A stretch of 37,960 nt of DNA from positions 1 through 37,960 of the forward strand of contig JAJQIF010000007.1 in assembly GCA_021199355.1 (NCBI GenBank), in the 5' to 3' direction. A model generated the notes under the pieces. That model searched no databases and had not been told where the DNA came from. It saw only the letters and a program-made list of their open reading frames with translations. Made by a program: the position numbers and the translations under genes. Position 1 is the stretch's first letter. The number at the start of each line of letters is the position of its first letter. Source of the DNA: Oscillospiraceae bacterium (GTDB lineage Bacteria; Bacillota; Clostridia; Oscillospirales; Ruminococcaceae). Below are positions 1 to 6,524 of this stretch, in pieces.

Positions 1-2
1 CC

Positions 3-539
3 GTCGGCACAATGGATTATGAAAACTGCCATCCTTTTGTGCTGAGGGACTTAAGCCACCGTTGCTGGACATTTGCACACAACGGAACCATGTTTGACTG
101 CCCGATGCTAGACGGATATTATCATGTGCAGGAGGGTGGAACGGACTCGGAGCGGGTTCTCTATTGCTTTGTGGATAATATCAATAAGGCGATTACTGAT
201 GCTGGGCGGGAGCTGACAGCAACGGAGAGGTTTTCTCTGATAGATAACCTTGTCTGCCGGATGGCGCTGGGCAACAAAATGAATTTTCTTCTCAGCGACA
301 GCGAGTATATGTATGTCCACACAAATTACGCAAATTCGCTTTATTACCTGAATACGCAGGGCGGCACGCTGTTTGCTACGGTGCCGTTGAGTAAACACAA
401 CTGGGAGCCGATGCCTTTCACCACGCTTTGTGTCTATCGAAACGGGGATTTGGTCTACACCGGCACTCGCCATGGCAACGAATATATTGATAATATTCAG
501 GACACCCGCTATCTGTTTCTGGATTACTCTGCACTGTGA
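3..539 (+). CDS. Class II glutamine amidotransferase, 5' end cut by the window
   Basis: The frame is open from the first bases of the window, so the start and the catalytic N-terminal Cys lie outside. What remains begins VGTMDYENCHPF and continues with TFAHNGTMFD. The ENCHPF and AHNG patterns are typical of the N-terminal-nucleophile (class II) glutaminase fold of YafJ-like proteins, where they shape the glutamine site. About 178 residues are visible, ending with LDYSAL and a TGA stop. Family members hydrolyse glutamine or act on a related gamma-glutamyl substrate in the cytoplasm; the acceptor cannot be inferred here. No terminator is obvious after the stop, and sequence of mobile-element origin starts about 100 bases downstream, so the natural 3' neighbourhood may have been replaced. 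Confidence 0.8.
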   Translation, partial: VGTMDYENCHPFVLRDLSHRCWTFAHNGTMFDCPMLDGYYHVQEGGTDSERVLYCFVDNINKAITDAGRELTATERFSLIDNLVCRMALGNKMNFLLSDSEYMYVHTNYANSLYYLNTQGGTLFATVPLSKHNWEPMPFTTLCVYRNGDLVYTGTRHGNEYIDNIQDTRYLFLDYSAL

Positions 540-641
540 TAAGTTGGCTCTTACTCCTCTCCATCTCCTGTTCATGTGGGTATTGAAAACACCGTTGGAT
601 AGTAGTATATCAGTTTCTTGCGTCGGTTCAATAAACGGTAA

Positions 642-1598
642 TCCTTTCTGATTATATTTGGGTACTTGATTGACAACGAGCAATACTTTCAGGCTGACCC
701 AATAACTGCTCCGTTCGTCTTGGAGGCTTTCAAGCTTTATGATGAAGGCTCAACGATGACAGAGATTCGGGACATACTGAATAAGCGAGGTGTCAGAAAT
801 GCCAAAGGGCAACTCATGACTTTTGGAAGCGTTCAGCAGAAGCTTGCCAAGAACAAGAAAGCTCCCGCAAGACACAAAGCTGAGGATGACTATTTGCTGA
901 CGACGAAGTTATTCTGTGGCTACTGCGGAGCATACCTTTGCGGAGAAAGCGGTACAAGCCGAACGGGAGCTGTTCATCACTATTATAAGTGTTCTTCCGC
1001 GAAGAAGAAACTCAAGGAATGCCACAAGAAACCTGTCAGAAAGATGTGGATTGAGGATTTGGTTGTTGACGCAACCAAGAAGATGGTAATGGACGATTCA
1101 ACGATTGAAGCTATCGTTTCAATGCTTATGGACTTGCAGGACATGGATAACGTCAACCTCCCGCTTTATGAGCAACAACTCAGAGAAGCAGAAAATGCAA
1201 TTCAGAACATCTTAAACGCTATCCAACAAGGCATCCTGACAAAGTCAACGAAGTTACGACTTGAAGAATTAGAAGCGACGAAAGAGGATTTAGAGATCAA
1301 GATTGCCAACGAAAAGATTTCAAAGCCGAGGATAAGCAAAGAATTCATGACCTTCTGGTTGCATCGTTTCCGCAAGCTTGACGTGAGTCAGAAGTCCCAC
1401 CGCAAGATGCTTATTGACACCTTTGTCAATGCGATTTACCTGTACGACGACAAGATGCTATTGACTTTTAATTTCAAGGAAGGCACTAAGACGATTACGT
1501 TTGATGATGTGAAGGATGCTCAGAATAAGTATGGAAACGGTTCGGATTTGGATTGGAGAACTGCACCAACAGCAATAGCTCGCAAAGCGAGCTACTAA
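642..1598 (+). pseudogene. Large serine recombinase, C-terminal fragment (copy 1)
   Basis: This encodes only the C-terminal half of a large serine recombinase. Visible parts are the end of the recombinase domain (DPITAPFVLEAF, then MTEIRDILNKRGVR), a zinc beta-ribbon with Cys pairs (LFCGYCGAYLCG, later YYKCSS and KECHKK), a coiled coil around EQQLREAENAIQNILNAI, and a basic tail. The N-terminal resolvase domain with its catalytic Ser is absent: an in-frame TAA lies at 639-641, and no resolvase-like sequence is seen in the 100 bases upstream. A TTG at 666 could act as a start but has no good ribosome binding site. Full proteins of this family cut and rejoin DNA at att sites; this fragment should have no strand-cleavage activity. 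A second, further decayed relative lies at 10302-10822 in the same orientation. Confidence 0.85.
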
Positions 1599-1623
1599 AG
1601 AAGTATCCGAAAGGGTGCTTCTT
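1577..1623 (+). terminator. Twin hairpins at the end of recombinase copy 1
   Basis: Hairpin 1 pairs 1577-1583 with 1587-1593 (AGCTCGC / GCGAGCT) and lies in the last codons. Hairpin 2 pairs 1598-1608 with 1613-1623 (AAGAAG...CTTCTT with G-U pairs inside) just after the stop. There is no long T-run, so intrinsic termination would be weak. The same two hairpins, with different but still pairing bases, occur after recombinase copy 2 at 10690-10741. Confidence 0.5.
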
Positions 1624-1648
1624 CACTTGATGCAATCAAGTCAACAAT

Positions 1649-1689
1649 AATCCGAACCCGTTTCCGATTGGTGATGGGTTCGGATTTTT
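1649..1689 (+). terminator. Intrinsic terminator
   Basis: An 11-bp perfect stem pairs 1649-1659 (AATCCGAACCC) with 1676-1686, followed by TTT. It is placed to stop transcripts from the recombinase remnant. Confidence 0.6.
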
Positions 1690-1797
1690 CGCGTATTTTG
1701 ATAGATATGAGGAGATCTATTTTCCGAATGGCGCAGTTAAGAAACCCGAATCGAAACCGAGAGGACCACATAAGAAGAAATTGAGCAAATAAGAAAT

Positions 1798-1837
1798 CAG
1801 GCAAGGCAGTTCAGGTGCTACCTTGCCTGTTTTTTTA
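1798..1837 (+). terminator. Strong intrinsic terminator
   Basis: A 9-bp stem CAGGCAAGG / CCTTGCCTG (1798-1806 with 1821-1829) is followed by eight Ts (1830-1837). It has the classic rho-independent form and isolates the magnesium cluster from upstream transcription. Confidence 0.85.
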
Positions 1838-2021
1838 CTTGTGTATTTGTGGAGGTATGAGAGCCAGATACGCCTATGTCAGACAATAACTCCGAGTGGG
1901 CTATTTCAGACAGGCAAATCTTGATGGGAATTTCGGGTTCCCATGCCCTCGATATTTGGTTCCCATTAGAATGGTCACAGCGGCGTGCCTTTGACTGCCG
2001 GAAATAAGCATAAAAACCAAA

Positions 2022-2061
2022 GAAAACCCGATTGCTCTCGATCTGAAAGCAATCGGTTTTC
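2022..2061. terminator. Hairpin flanked by A and T runs, likely bidirectional terminator
   Basis: CCGATTGCT (2028-2036) pairs perfectly with AGCAATCGG (2048-2056). It is preceded by AAAA and followed by TTTT, so it can act in either direction. It lies about 60 bases upstream of the mgtA-like gene 1 promoter; if transcription began further upstream it could also act as an attenuator. Confidence 0.55.
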
Positions 2062-2120
2062 ACATTACCGCGTCTCTTCCCAGGAACAAGAAAAAAACAA
2101 GATTTCCTCGTTGACTTTTA

Positions 2121-2129
2121 TGGTATAAT
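2121..2129 (+). promoter_or_regulatory. Extended -10 promoter of mgtA-like gene 1
   Basis: TGG-TATAAT gives an extended -10 (TGn immediately before a perfect TATAAT at 2124-2129). No good -35 lies 16-18 bases upstream; a TTGACT at 2111-2116 is too close to be its partner. Transcription would begin near 2136, about 32 bases before the start codon. Confidence 0.55.
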
Positions 2130-2167
2130 GGAAGCACTGGGCATTGTAAAGCAAGGAGGCTTTGATT

Positions 2168-4735
2168 ATGAAAGAGGCGACCGGGTTACGGCAGGAACAG
2201 GTTTCCGAAAACAGAAAAAAATACGGGAGCAACTGGCAGAGTGGCAGGAGCAAAACGACCGTCAGGCACTGTGTTCGCAGGGCGTTTATAAATCCGTTTT
2301 CGATAATTCTGATAGTTCTTGCGGTTGTTTCGCTGATTACCGACGTGCTTTTGCCGGATAAATACGGACAGAGCTTTTCGTCTGTTATAATAATTATAGT
2401 TATGATGCTTCTCGGCGGTATCATCCGCCTGATTCAGGAGCTTCGGGCGAAAAGCGTTGCCGACCGTCTTTCACAGATGGCGGGGACCACCGTTTCTGTA
2501 TGCAGAGACGGCATCTGGCAGGAGGTTTCTTCCGAGGATCTGGCTGTCGGAGATCTTGTCAGAATCGAAGCGGGAGATCGGATTCCTGCGGATATTGAGC
2601 TTACAGAATCGAAGAATCTGTTCGTTTCACAGTCTGTAATAACCGGCGAAAGCGAGAATTTTGAAAAGAAAGCCGGAGAGCCGCAAATCAGACCGGAAAA
2701 GCTCAGCGATTACACAAATATAGTCTTTCAAGGTACTACAGTTACAGGTGGGTCGGGTGCGGGAATTGTTCGTGCTGTCGGGAAAAATACCGTTTATGGC
2801 GGTCTTGACACAGAAAGCTTTTCACAGAAGCGTGGATTTGACAGTGGCTCAACTTCTATCGCTTGGGTTCTGATAAAATTTATGGCGATTCTGATTCCCG
2901 TTGTATTTCTTGCAAGCGGACTGACACAGGGGAACTGGATTGAAGCGCTTCTGTTCGCTCTTTCTGTGGCGGTCGGTCTCACTCCTGAAATGCTTCCGAT
3001 GGTAATCAGCGCTTGTCTGGCTAAAGGCAGTCATCAGATGGGTAAAGAGCAGACCGTTGTCAAAAATATCAACGCAATGCAGACGCTCGGAAGCATGGAC
3101 ATTCTGTGTGTGGATAAGACCGGAACACTTACCGACGACACAATCACTCTCGAATACTATATGGACATTCTCGGAAACGAGAGTAGTACAGTTCTTGATT
3201 ATGCTTTCCTGAACAGTCATTACCAGAGCGGAGTCAAAAATCATCTCGACACGGCTATTCTCAAATACGGAACCATGCCGGGGCGGGAAGCGCATTTTGA
3301 AGAGCTTTCCCAGAACAGTGTTCTATTGGATGAGCAACCGTTCGATTATAATCGCAAATATGTAGGGGTTCTGCTGAAAGGTGATGAACACAACCTTCAC
3401 ATCATCAAGGGCAGTGTCGGGAATGTGCTGTCGCAATGCAGTTATGCCGAGTTCCGCGGAGAAAGAGTTTCGGTTACGGATGACACAATACAAAGCGTTC
3501 ACGCAGTGACCGATGAACTTACGGAAGACGGGATGAAGGTTCTGGCGGTTGCCTACAGAAACACCTCCCAATCGGTACTCGATTCCGATAATTCCGACTT
3601 TATACTTATCGGCTATCTGGCGTTCTTTGATGCTCCGAAAAAGAGTGCCTCCGAAACTATAGAAAATCTGAAAAATCTCAACATAGATGTCCGGGTCCTG
3701 ACAGGAGACGATGTGAAGACGACACTCTCAATCTGCTCACGAATCGGAATCGAGACGGACTTTGTTCTGACGGGTGCGGATTTTGCGGAGCTTTCCGAGA
3801 ACGACATTCCGCTTTGCGTTGAGAAAACGAAAGTCTTTGCGGAGCTGTCTCCCAAGCAAAAGGCTCGGATTATTGAAATACTGCAAAAAAACGGTCATAA
3901 TGTCGGATTCATGGGTGACGGCATGAACGACCTTCCGGCTGAGCTGAGAGCCAACGTCGGAATTTCTGTTGACACCGCCGCAGATGCGGTCAAAGAGAGC
4001 GCAGATGTAATTCTTCTCGAAAAAGACCTTAATGTCCTCAAGCGAAGCATTCTCGAAGGACGCAAAGCGTTTGCAAACATGACAAAATATATCAGTATCA
4101 CTGCATCGTCAAACCTCGGCAACATTATCGCCGTGGTTGTGGCGAGCGTTCTTCTGCCGTTCTTCCCCATGACATCGCTGCAGCTTCTTTTGCTGAATCT
4201 GTTGTATGACACCCTATGCCTGATAATCCCGTGGGACAATGTGGATTCAGAACAGCTTGAAAAGCCTGCCCGTTGGAGCGGCAATCACTTGGGAAGATTT
4301 ATGTCAAGGTTCGGACCTATAAGCTCGGTATTTGACATAATCACGTTTGCTTTTTTGTTCTTTGTCCTTTGTCCCGCTGTTTGCGGCGGAGCATTTTCAC
4401 AGCTTGATTCCGTCGGTCAGCTTGCATTTATTTCTACATTCCAGACCGGGTGGTTTCTTGAGTCAATGTGGACTCAGGTGATGATTTTACATCTTCTGAG
4501 AACGCCGAAAATCCCGTTTGTTCAGAGCAAACCATCAAAATCGGTCTTCGGAGTCACGATTGTGGGAGTGGTTCTCCTTTCGGTTCTCACGATTACTCCA
4601 ATCGGGGAACATATCGGGCTTACGGCACTTCCTGTCGGGTACTTTTTATTCCTTGCTCTGGATGTAATCCTATATCTCTGTTCTGTGAGCATAGCAAAGC
4701 ATTTTTACTTTAAAAATCACGGGGAACTCTTGTAG
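2168..4735 (+). CDS. mgtA: Magnesium-transporting P-type ATPase, MgtA-type (copy 1)
   Basis: An 855-residue P-type ATPase of the Mg2+-importing IIIB class. The actuator motif TGES is at 159-162, the phosphorylated Asp is D316 in DKTGTLT, the hinge motif is GDGMND (583-588), and the M4 ion-binding segment GLTPEMLP is at 270-277. That M4 motif and the later IIPWDNVD are characteristic of MgtA/MgtB rather than Ca2+ or heavy-metal pumps. A multi-span C-terminal membrane half follows. The ATG at 2168 is chosen because AAGGAGG lies 8 bases upstream; a TTG two codons earlier is less likely. The family uses ATP to bring Mg2+ into the cytoplasm. The motif after GDG reads MNDLPAEL instead of the usual INDAPAL/INDAAAM, and the N-terminus is about 45 residues shorter than in copy 2. 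It is probably co-transcribed with the regulator gene that starts 15 bases after its stop. Confidence 0.93.
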   Translation: MKEATGLRQEQVSENRKKYGSNWQSGRSKTTVRHCVRRAFINPFSIILIVLAVVSLITDVLLPDKYGQSFSSVIIIIVMMLLGGIIRLIQELRAKSVADRLSQMAGTTVSVCRDGIWQEVSSEDLAVGDLVRIEAGDRIPADIELTESKNLFVSQSVITGESENFEKKAGEPQIRPEKLSDYTNIVFQGTTVTGGSGAGIVRAVGKNTVYGGLDTESFSQKRGFDSGSTSIAWVLIKFMAILIPVVFLASGLTQGNWIEALLFALSVAVGLTPEMLPMVISACLAKGSHQMGKEQTVVKNINAMQTLGSMDILCVDKTGTLTDDTITLEYYMDILGNESSTVLDYAFLNSHYQSGVKNHLDTAILKYGTMPGREAHFEELSQNSVLLDEQPFDYNRKYVGVLLKGDEHNLHIIKGSVGNVLSQCSYAEFRGERVSVTDDTIQSVHAVTDELTEDGMKVLAVAYRNTSQSVLDSDNSDFILIGYLAFFDAPKKSASETIENLKNLNIDVRVLTGDDVKTTLSICSRIGIETDFVLTGADFAELSENDIPLCVEKTKVFAELSPKQKARIIEILQKNGHNVGFMGDGMNDLPAELRANVGISVDTAADAVKESADVILLEKDLNVLKRSILEGRKAFANMTKYISITASSNLGNIIAVVVASVLLPFFPMTSLQLLLLNLLYDTLCLIIPWDNVDSEQLEKPARWSGNHLGRFMSRFGPISSVFDIITFAFLFFVLCPAVCGGAFSQLDSVGQLAFISTFQTGWFLESMWTQVMILHLLRTPKIPFVQSKPSKSVFGVTIVGVVLLSVLTITPIGEHIGLTALPVGYFLFLALDVILYLCSVSIAKHFYFKNHGELL

Positions 4736-4750
4736 AAAGGGGTGCAAGAT

Positions 4751-5242
4751 ATGAAAAACATTGATCTTGTCAGCATGGATGCTTTCACACTCGGATGGCT
4801 TTCAGACAAGCTGAAAGCGGCGCCCTCCGATGCACTGTCCGCCGGAGAACTCTCAAGAGCCATATCCGACCTGACGAGCGGTAAGATAAGAAGTCTGATG
4901 CTTGAGTTGAGCGGAGCTTCACAGCCTTCGGATTTGTCGGAGATTGTCTGTGGCGAGCTTAAAATATTCCCTGGCTTACGCAGAGTAACGCGAGCGGGAA
5001 ACGATATAGTCCTGACCCCAAAGGAGTTCGATATCCTCTGCTTTCTTGCCAGGAACCGTGGCGAGGTCTTCACGAAGGAGCAGATTTATCAGGCGGTGTG
5101 GGACGCAGAGTATCTGATGGATGACAGCAACATCATGGCGTTCATCCGCAAGCTTCGGAAGAAGATTGAACCGCATCCCGATTCTCCTATGTACATACTC
5201 ACCATCTGGGGCATCGGCTATAAGTTCAACGACAGAATATAA
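4751..5242 (+). CDS. OmpR/PhoB-type winged-helix DNA-binding protein without receiver domain
   Basis: A 163-residue protein. Residues about 70-161 form an OmpR/PhoB C-terminal winged helix: LTPKEFDILCFLARN, then FTKEQIYQAVW, a recognition-helix segment SNIMAFIRKLRKKIE, and the closing hairpin TIWGIGYKFN. The first about 65 residues are not a receiver domain: there is no phosphoacceptor Asp pattern and the segment is too short. It is predicted to bind DNA but not to be controlled by a histidine kinase in the usual way. The ATG at 4751 has AAAGGGG upstream. It sits 15 bases after mgtA-like gene 1 and before mgtC, so control of the Mg2+ genes is the natural guess. The signal it senses is unknown; the N-terminal segment is where an effector or partner could act. 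Confidence 0.8.
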   Translation: MKNIDLVSMDAFTLGWLSDKLKAAPSDALSAGELSRAISDLTSGKIRSLMLELSGASQPSDLSEIVCGELKIFPGLRRVTRAGNDIVLTPKEFDILCFLARNRGEVFTKEQIYQAVWDAEYLMDDSNIMAFIRKLRKKIEPHPDSPMYILTIWGIGYKFNDRI

Positions 5243-5254
5243 TTCTTGCCTTTT

Positions 5255-5303
5255 AGCAAGGAAATCGCAAGGTCTTGACCATGTGATTTTCCTTGCTTTT
5301 TTT
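5255..5303 (+). terminator. Intrinsic terminator between regulator and mgtC
   Basis: AGCAAGGAAATC (from 5255) pairs with GATTTTCCTTGCT (to about 5296) with one bulge, followed by a run of Ts to 5303. It would end the mgtA1-regulator transcript or act as a partial stop before mgtC. No strong separate promoter for mgtC is visible; a TACAAT at 5305-5310 is a weak candidate -10. Confidence 0.7.
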
Positions 5304-5335
5304 GTACAATCATAACAGACAAGGGAGGTGTGCTT

Positions 5336-6013
5336 ATGGGATACATGGATTTTGTTTTGAGAATTGCACTGTCACTGGTTCTCGGCTTCTTTATCGGACT
5401 GGAGCGACAGCTCACAGGTCACACTGCCGGAATAAGAATAAATGTTCTTATCTGCATGGGAGCTTGCTTCTTCACTCTGTTTCCTCTCGTGTACGGCTCT
5501 GAACAGACTTTCCGCGTTGAGGCGGCGATAGTCCAGGGCGTAGGATTTCTTTGCAGTGGCGTTATCTTCAAGGAAAGCGCATCCGTTCGGGGAATAAACA
5601 CAGCCGCAACACTCTGGTGTTCGGCAGCAATCGGTGTTCTCACAAGTTCCGGGATGTATCTCATGGCGATTATAGCCGCCGGGATTCTGATTCTTTCAAA
5701 TCTCATCCTGAGACCTCTTGCAAGAAAAATCAACCCGATAATCGGTGAGGAGGAGTCGGAAAAGCAGTACCGCATTTCAGTCACTTGTCAGGAAAGTGCG
5801 GAACACAGAATCCGCACGCTTCTGATAAACAGCAACTCCTGCAAAACGCTTTATCTTACAAACCTCGAAAGCGGAGATGTTGTGGGTGACAAGGTTGAAA
5901 TAATTGCCGATTACGATTCCACCGGAAAGCCAAAGAACAGAGTACTTGAAGGCATTGTCGGTCAAATACTCACTCATCCTGAAGTGACAAACGCCGGGTG
6001 GGAAGTGCTGTAA
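5336..6013 (+). CDS. mgtC: MgtC/SapB family membrane protein
   Basis: A 225-residue protein. The N-terminal half has four to five hydrophobic segments and the family pattern GLERQLTGHTAGIRINVLICMG, here split as GLERQ plus HTAGIR, followed by GVGFLCSGVIF and GINTAATLW. The C-terminal about 85 residues (from about 140) form a soluble domain, as in MgtC proteins that carry an ACT-like tail. The ATG at 5336 is favoured by GGGAGG 7 bases upstream; an ATG three codons later is possible. In enterobacteria MgtC is made at low Mg2+ and limits F1Fo-ATPase activity, and MgtA/MgtB do the transport; MgtC itself is not a proven Mg2+ pump. Its place between two MgtA-type ATPases supports a low-Mg2+ role. 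The assignment to the family is firm; the function in this organism is inferred. Confidence 0.88.
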   Translation: MGYMDFVLRIALSLVLGFFIGLERQLTGHTAGIRINVLICMGACFFTLFPLVYGSEQTFRVEAAIVQGVGFLCSGVIFKESASVRGINTAATLWCSAAIGVLTSSGMYLMAIIAAGILILSNLILRPLARKINPIIGEEESEKQYRISVTCQESAEHRIRTLLINSNSCKTLYLTNLESGDVVGDKVEIIADYDSTGKPKNRVLEGIVGQILTHPEVTNAGWEVL

Positions 6014-6034
6014 CACATAAAGGAGGCAACTTTC

Positions 6035-6346
6035 ATGGATATAATTTGCGTAATTCTGGGAATTCTCTTTTTTGGAGCCGGCGTCGGGTTCGCTCTCGGA
6101 AAAATCCACAAGCATCTTGCCGCATGGAAGAAGATGCCCGAAGCTGACAAGGAAAAGATAAAAATAGTTCCACTATGCCGGAATATCGGAATAATGATAG
6201 CAATAAGCGGAGTTATCTTCATCTTAAAAGGCATCTGCCCGATATTTACGGATACGGTTTTCACAAGCACGATAATCATATGGATGGTTTTCGCCGTAGT
6301 GGACGTGTGGTTCATATCAAAAAGCGGCCGTTACCGCAACCAATAA
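6035..6346 (+). CDS. DUF3784-like small membrane protein
   Basis: A 103-residue protein with three hydrophobic segments (about 2-22, 50-68, 75-95). A central polar stretch, WKKMPEADKEKIKIVPLCR, resembles the conserved middle of DUF3784 membrane proteins (a pattern of the type EEKxKxDxxxLCR). The ATG at 6035 has AGGAGG 8 bases upstream. It starts 21 bases after the mgtC stop, so the two are probably co-transcribed. The family has no established function. Being between mgtC and mgtA-like gene 2 suggests a membrane accessory of the Mg2+ cluster, but this is guilt by association. The family call rests on the central motif only. Confidence 0.65.
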   Translation: MDIICVILGILFFGAGVGFALGKIHKHLAAWKKMPEADKEKIKIVPLCRNIGIMIAISGVIFILKGICPIFTDTVFTSTIIIWMVFAVVDVWFISKSGRYRNQ

Positions 6347-6410
6347 TCTGCAATACAGAATACAGTATGCAGTTTATATAGATATTCTTTCAGAATAAGG
6401 AGGCGTTAGC

Positions 6411-6500
6411 ATGGACTCCGATGGAGATCCAAAAAGAGATAAGATACAACGGGCGTTCGGAAGCTCCATGTCCGCCTGTGTATACACTTGTCTCTGTTAA
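6411..6500 (+). CDS. 29-residue candidate leader peptide upstream of mgtA-like gene 2
   Basis: This short frame starts at ATG 6411, with AAGGAGG at 6397-6403 at good spacing, and ends with TAA at 6498-6500. That is 10 bases before the Shine-Dalgarno of mgtA-like gene 2 and 24 before its start. The product begins MDSDGDPKRDKIQR: three Asp and one Pro in the first seven residues, then basic residues. It ends in a Cys-rich tail. In enterobacteria, mgtA is preceded by the mgtL leader, whose acidic and proline-rich start (MEPDPTPLP in E. coli) destabilises the translating ribosome at low Mg2+. The resemblance here is in composition and position, not proven homology. GGAG at 6423-6426 can pair either with CTCC 6416-6419 or with CTCC at 6464-6467, so two exclusive hairpins are possible. 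No database identity is claimed. Confidence 0.55.
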   Translation: MDSDGDPKRDKIQRAFGSSMSACVYTCLC

Positions 6501-6524
6501 TTTTTTGAATGGAGGTAAGTCAAA

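Larger units (their letters stand above)
1624..2110. other. Stretch without a supportable gene between recombinase remnant and mgtA-like gene 1
   Basis: Apart from the hairpins listed, I see no convincing gene. A short open frame on the plus strand (about 1631-1792) ends in a basic tail NGAVKKPESKPRGPHKKK; it has no start codon and may be the C-terminal remnant of another mobile-element protein. A frame on the minus strand at 1818-2063 has no ribosome binding site and no recognisable domain. I did not recognise an M-box or other known Mg2+ riboswitch here. Confidence 0.5.

Noticed and set aside
108-683. A 191-codon minus-strand frame over the glutamine amidotransferase end
   Set aside because: It mostly overlaps the real gene antisense and has no recognisable domain or ribosome binding site.
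1857-1889. A 10-codon ORF MRARYAYVRQ after GGAGGT
   Set aside because: The binding site touches the start codon with no spacing, and nothing follows that would need a leader peptide.
1838-2167. Possible Mg2+ (M-box) riboswitch before mgtA-like gene 1
   Set aside because: I could not find the conserved M-box core, and the extended -10 at 2121-2129 leaves only a 32-base leader.
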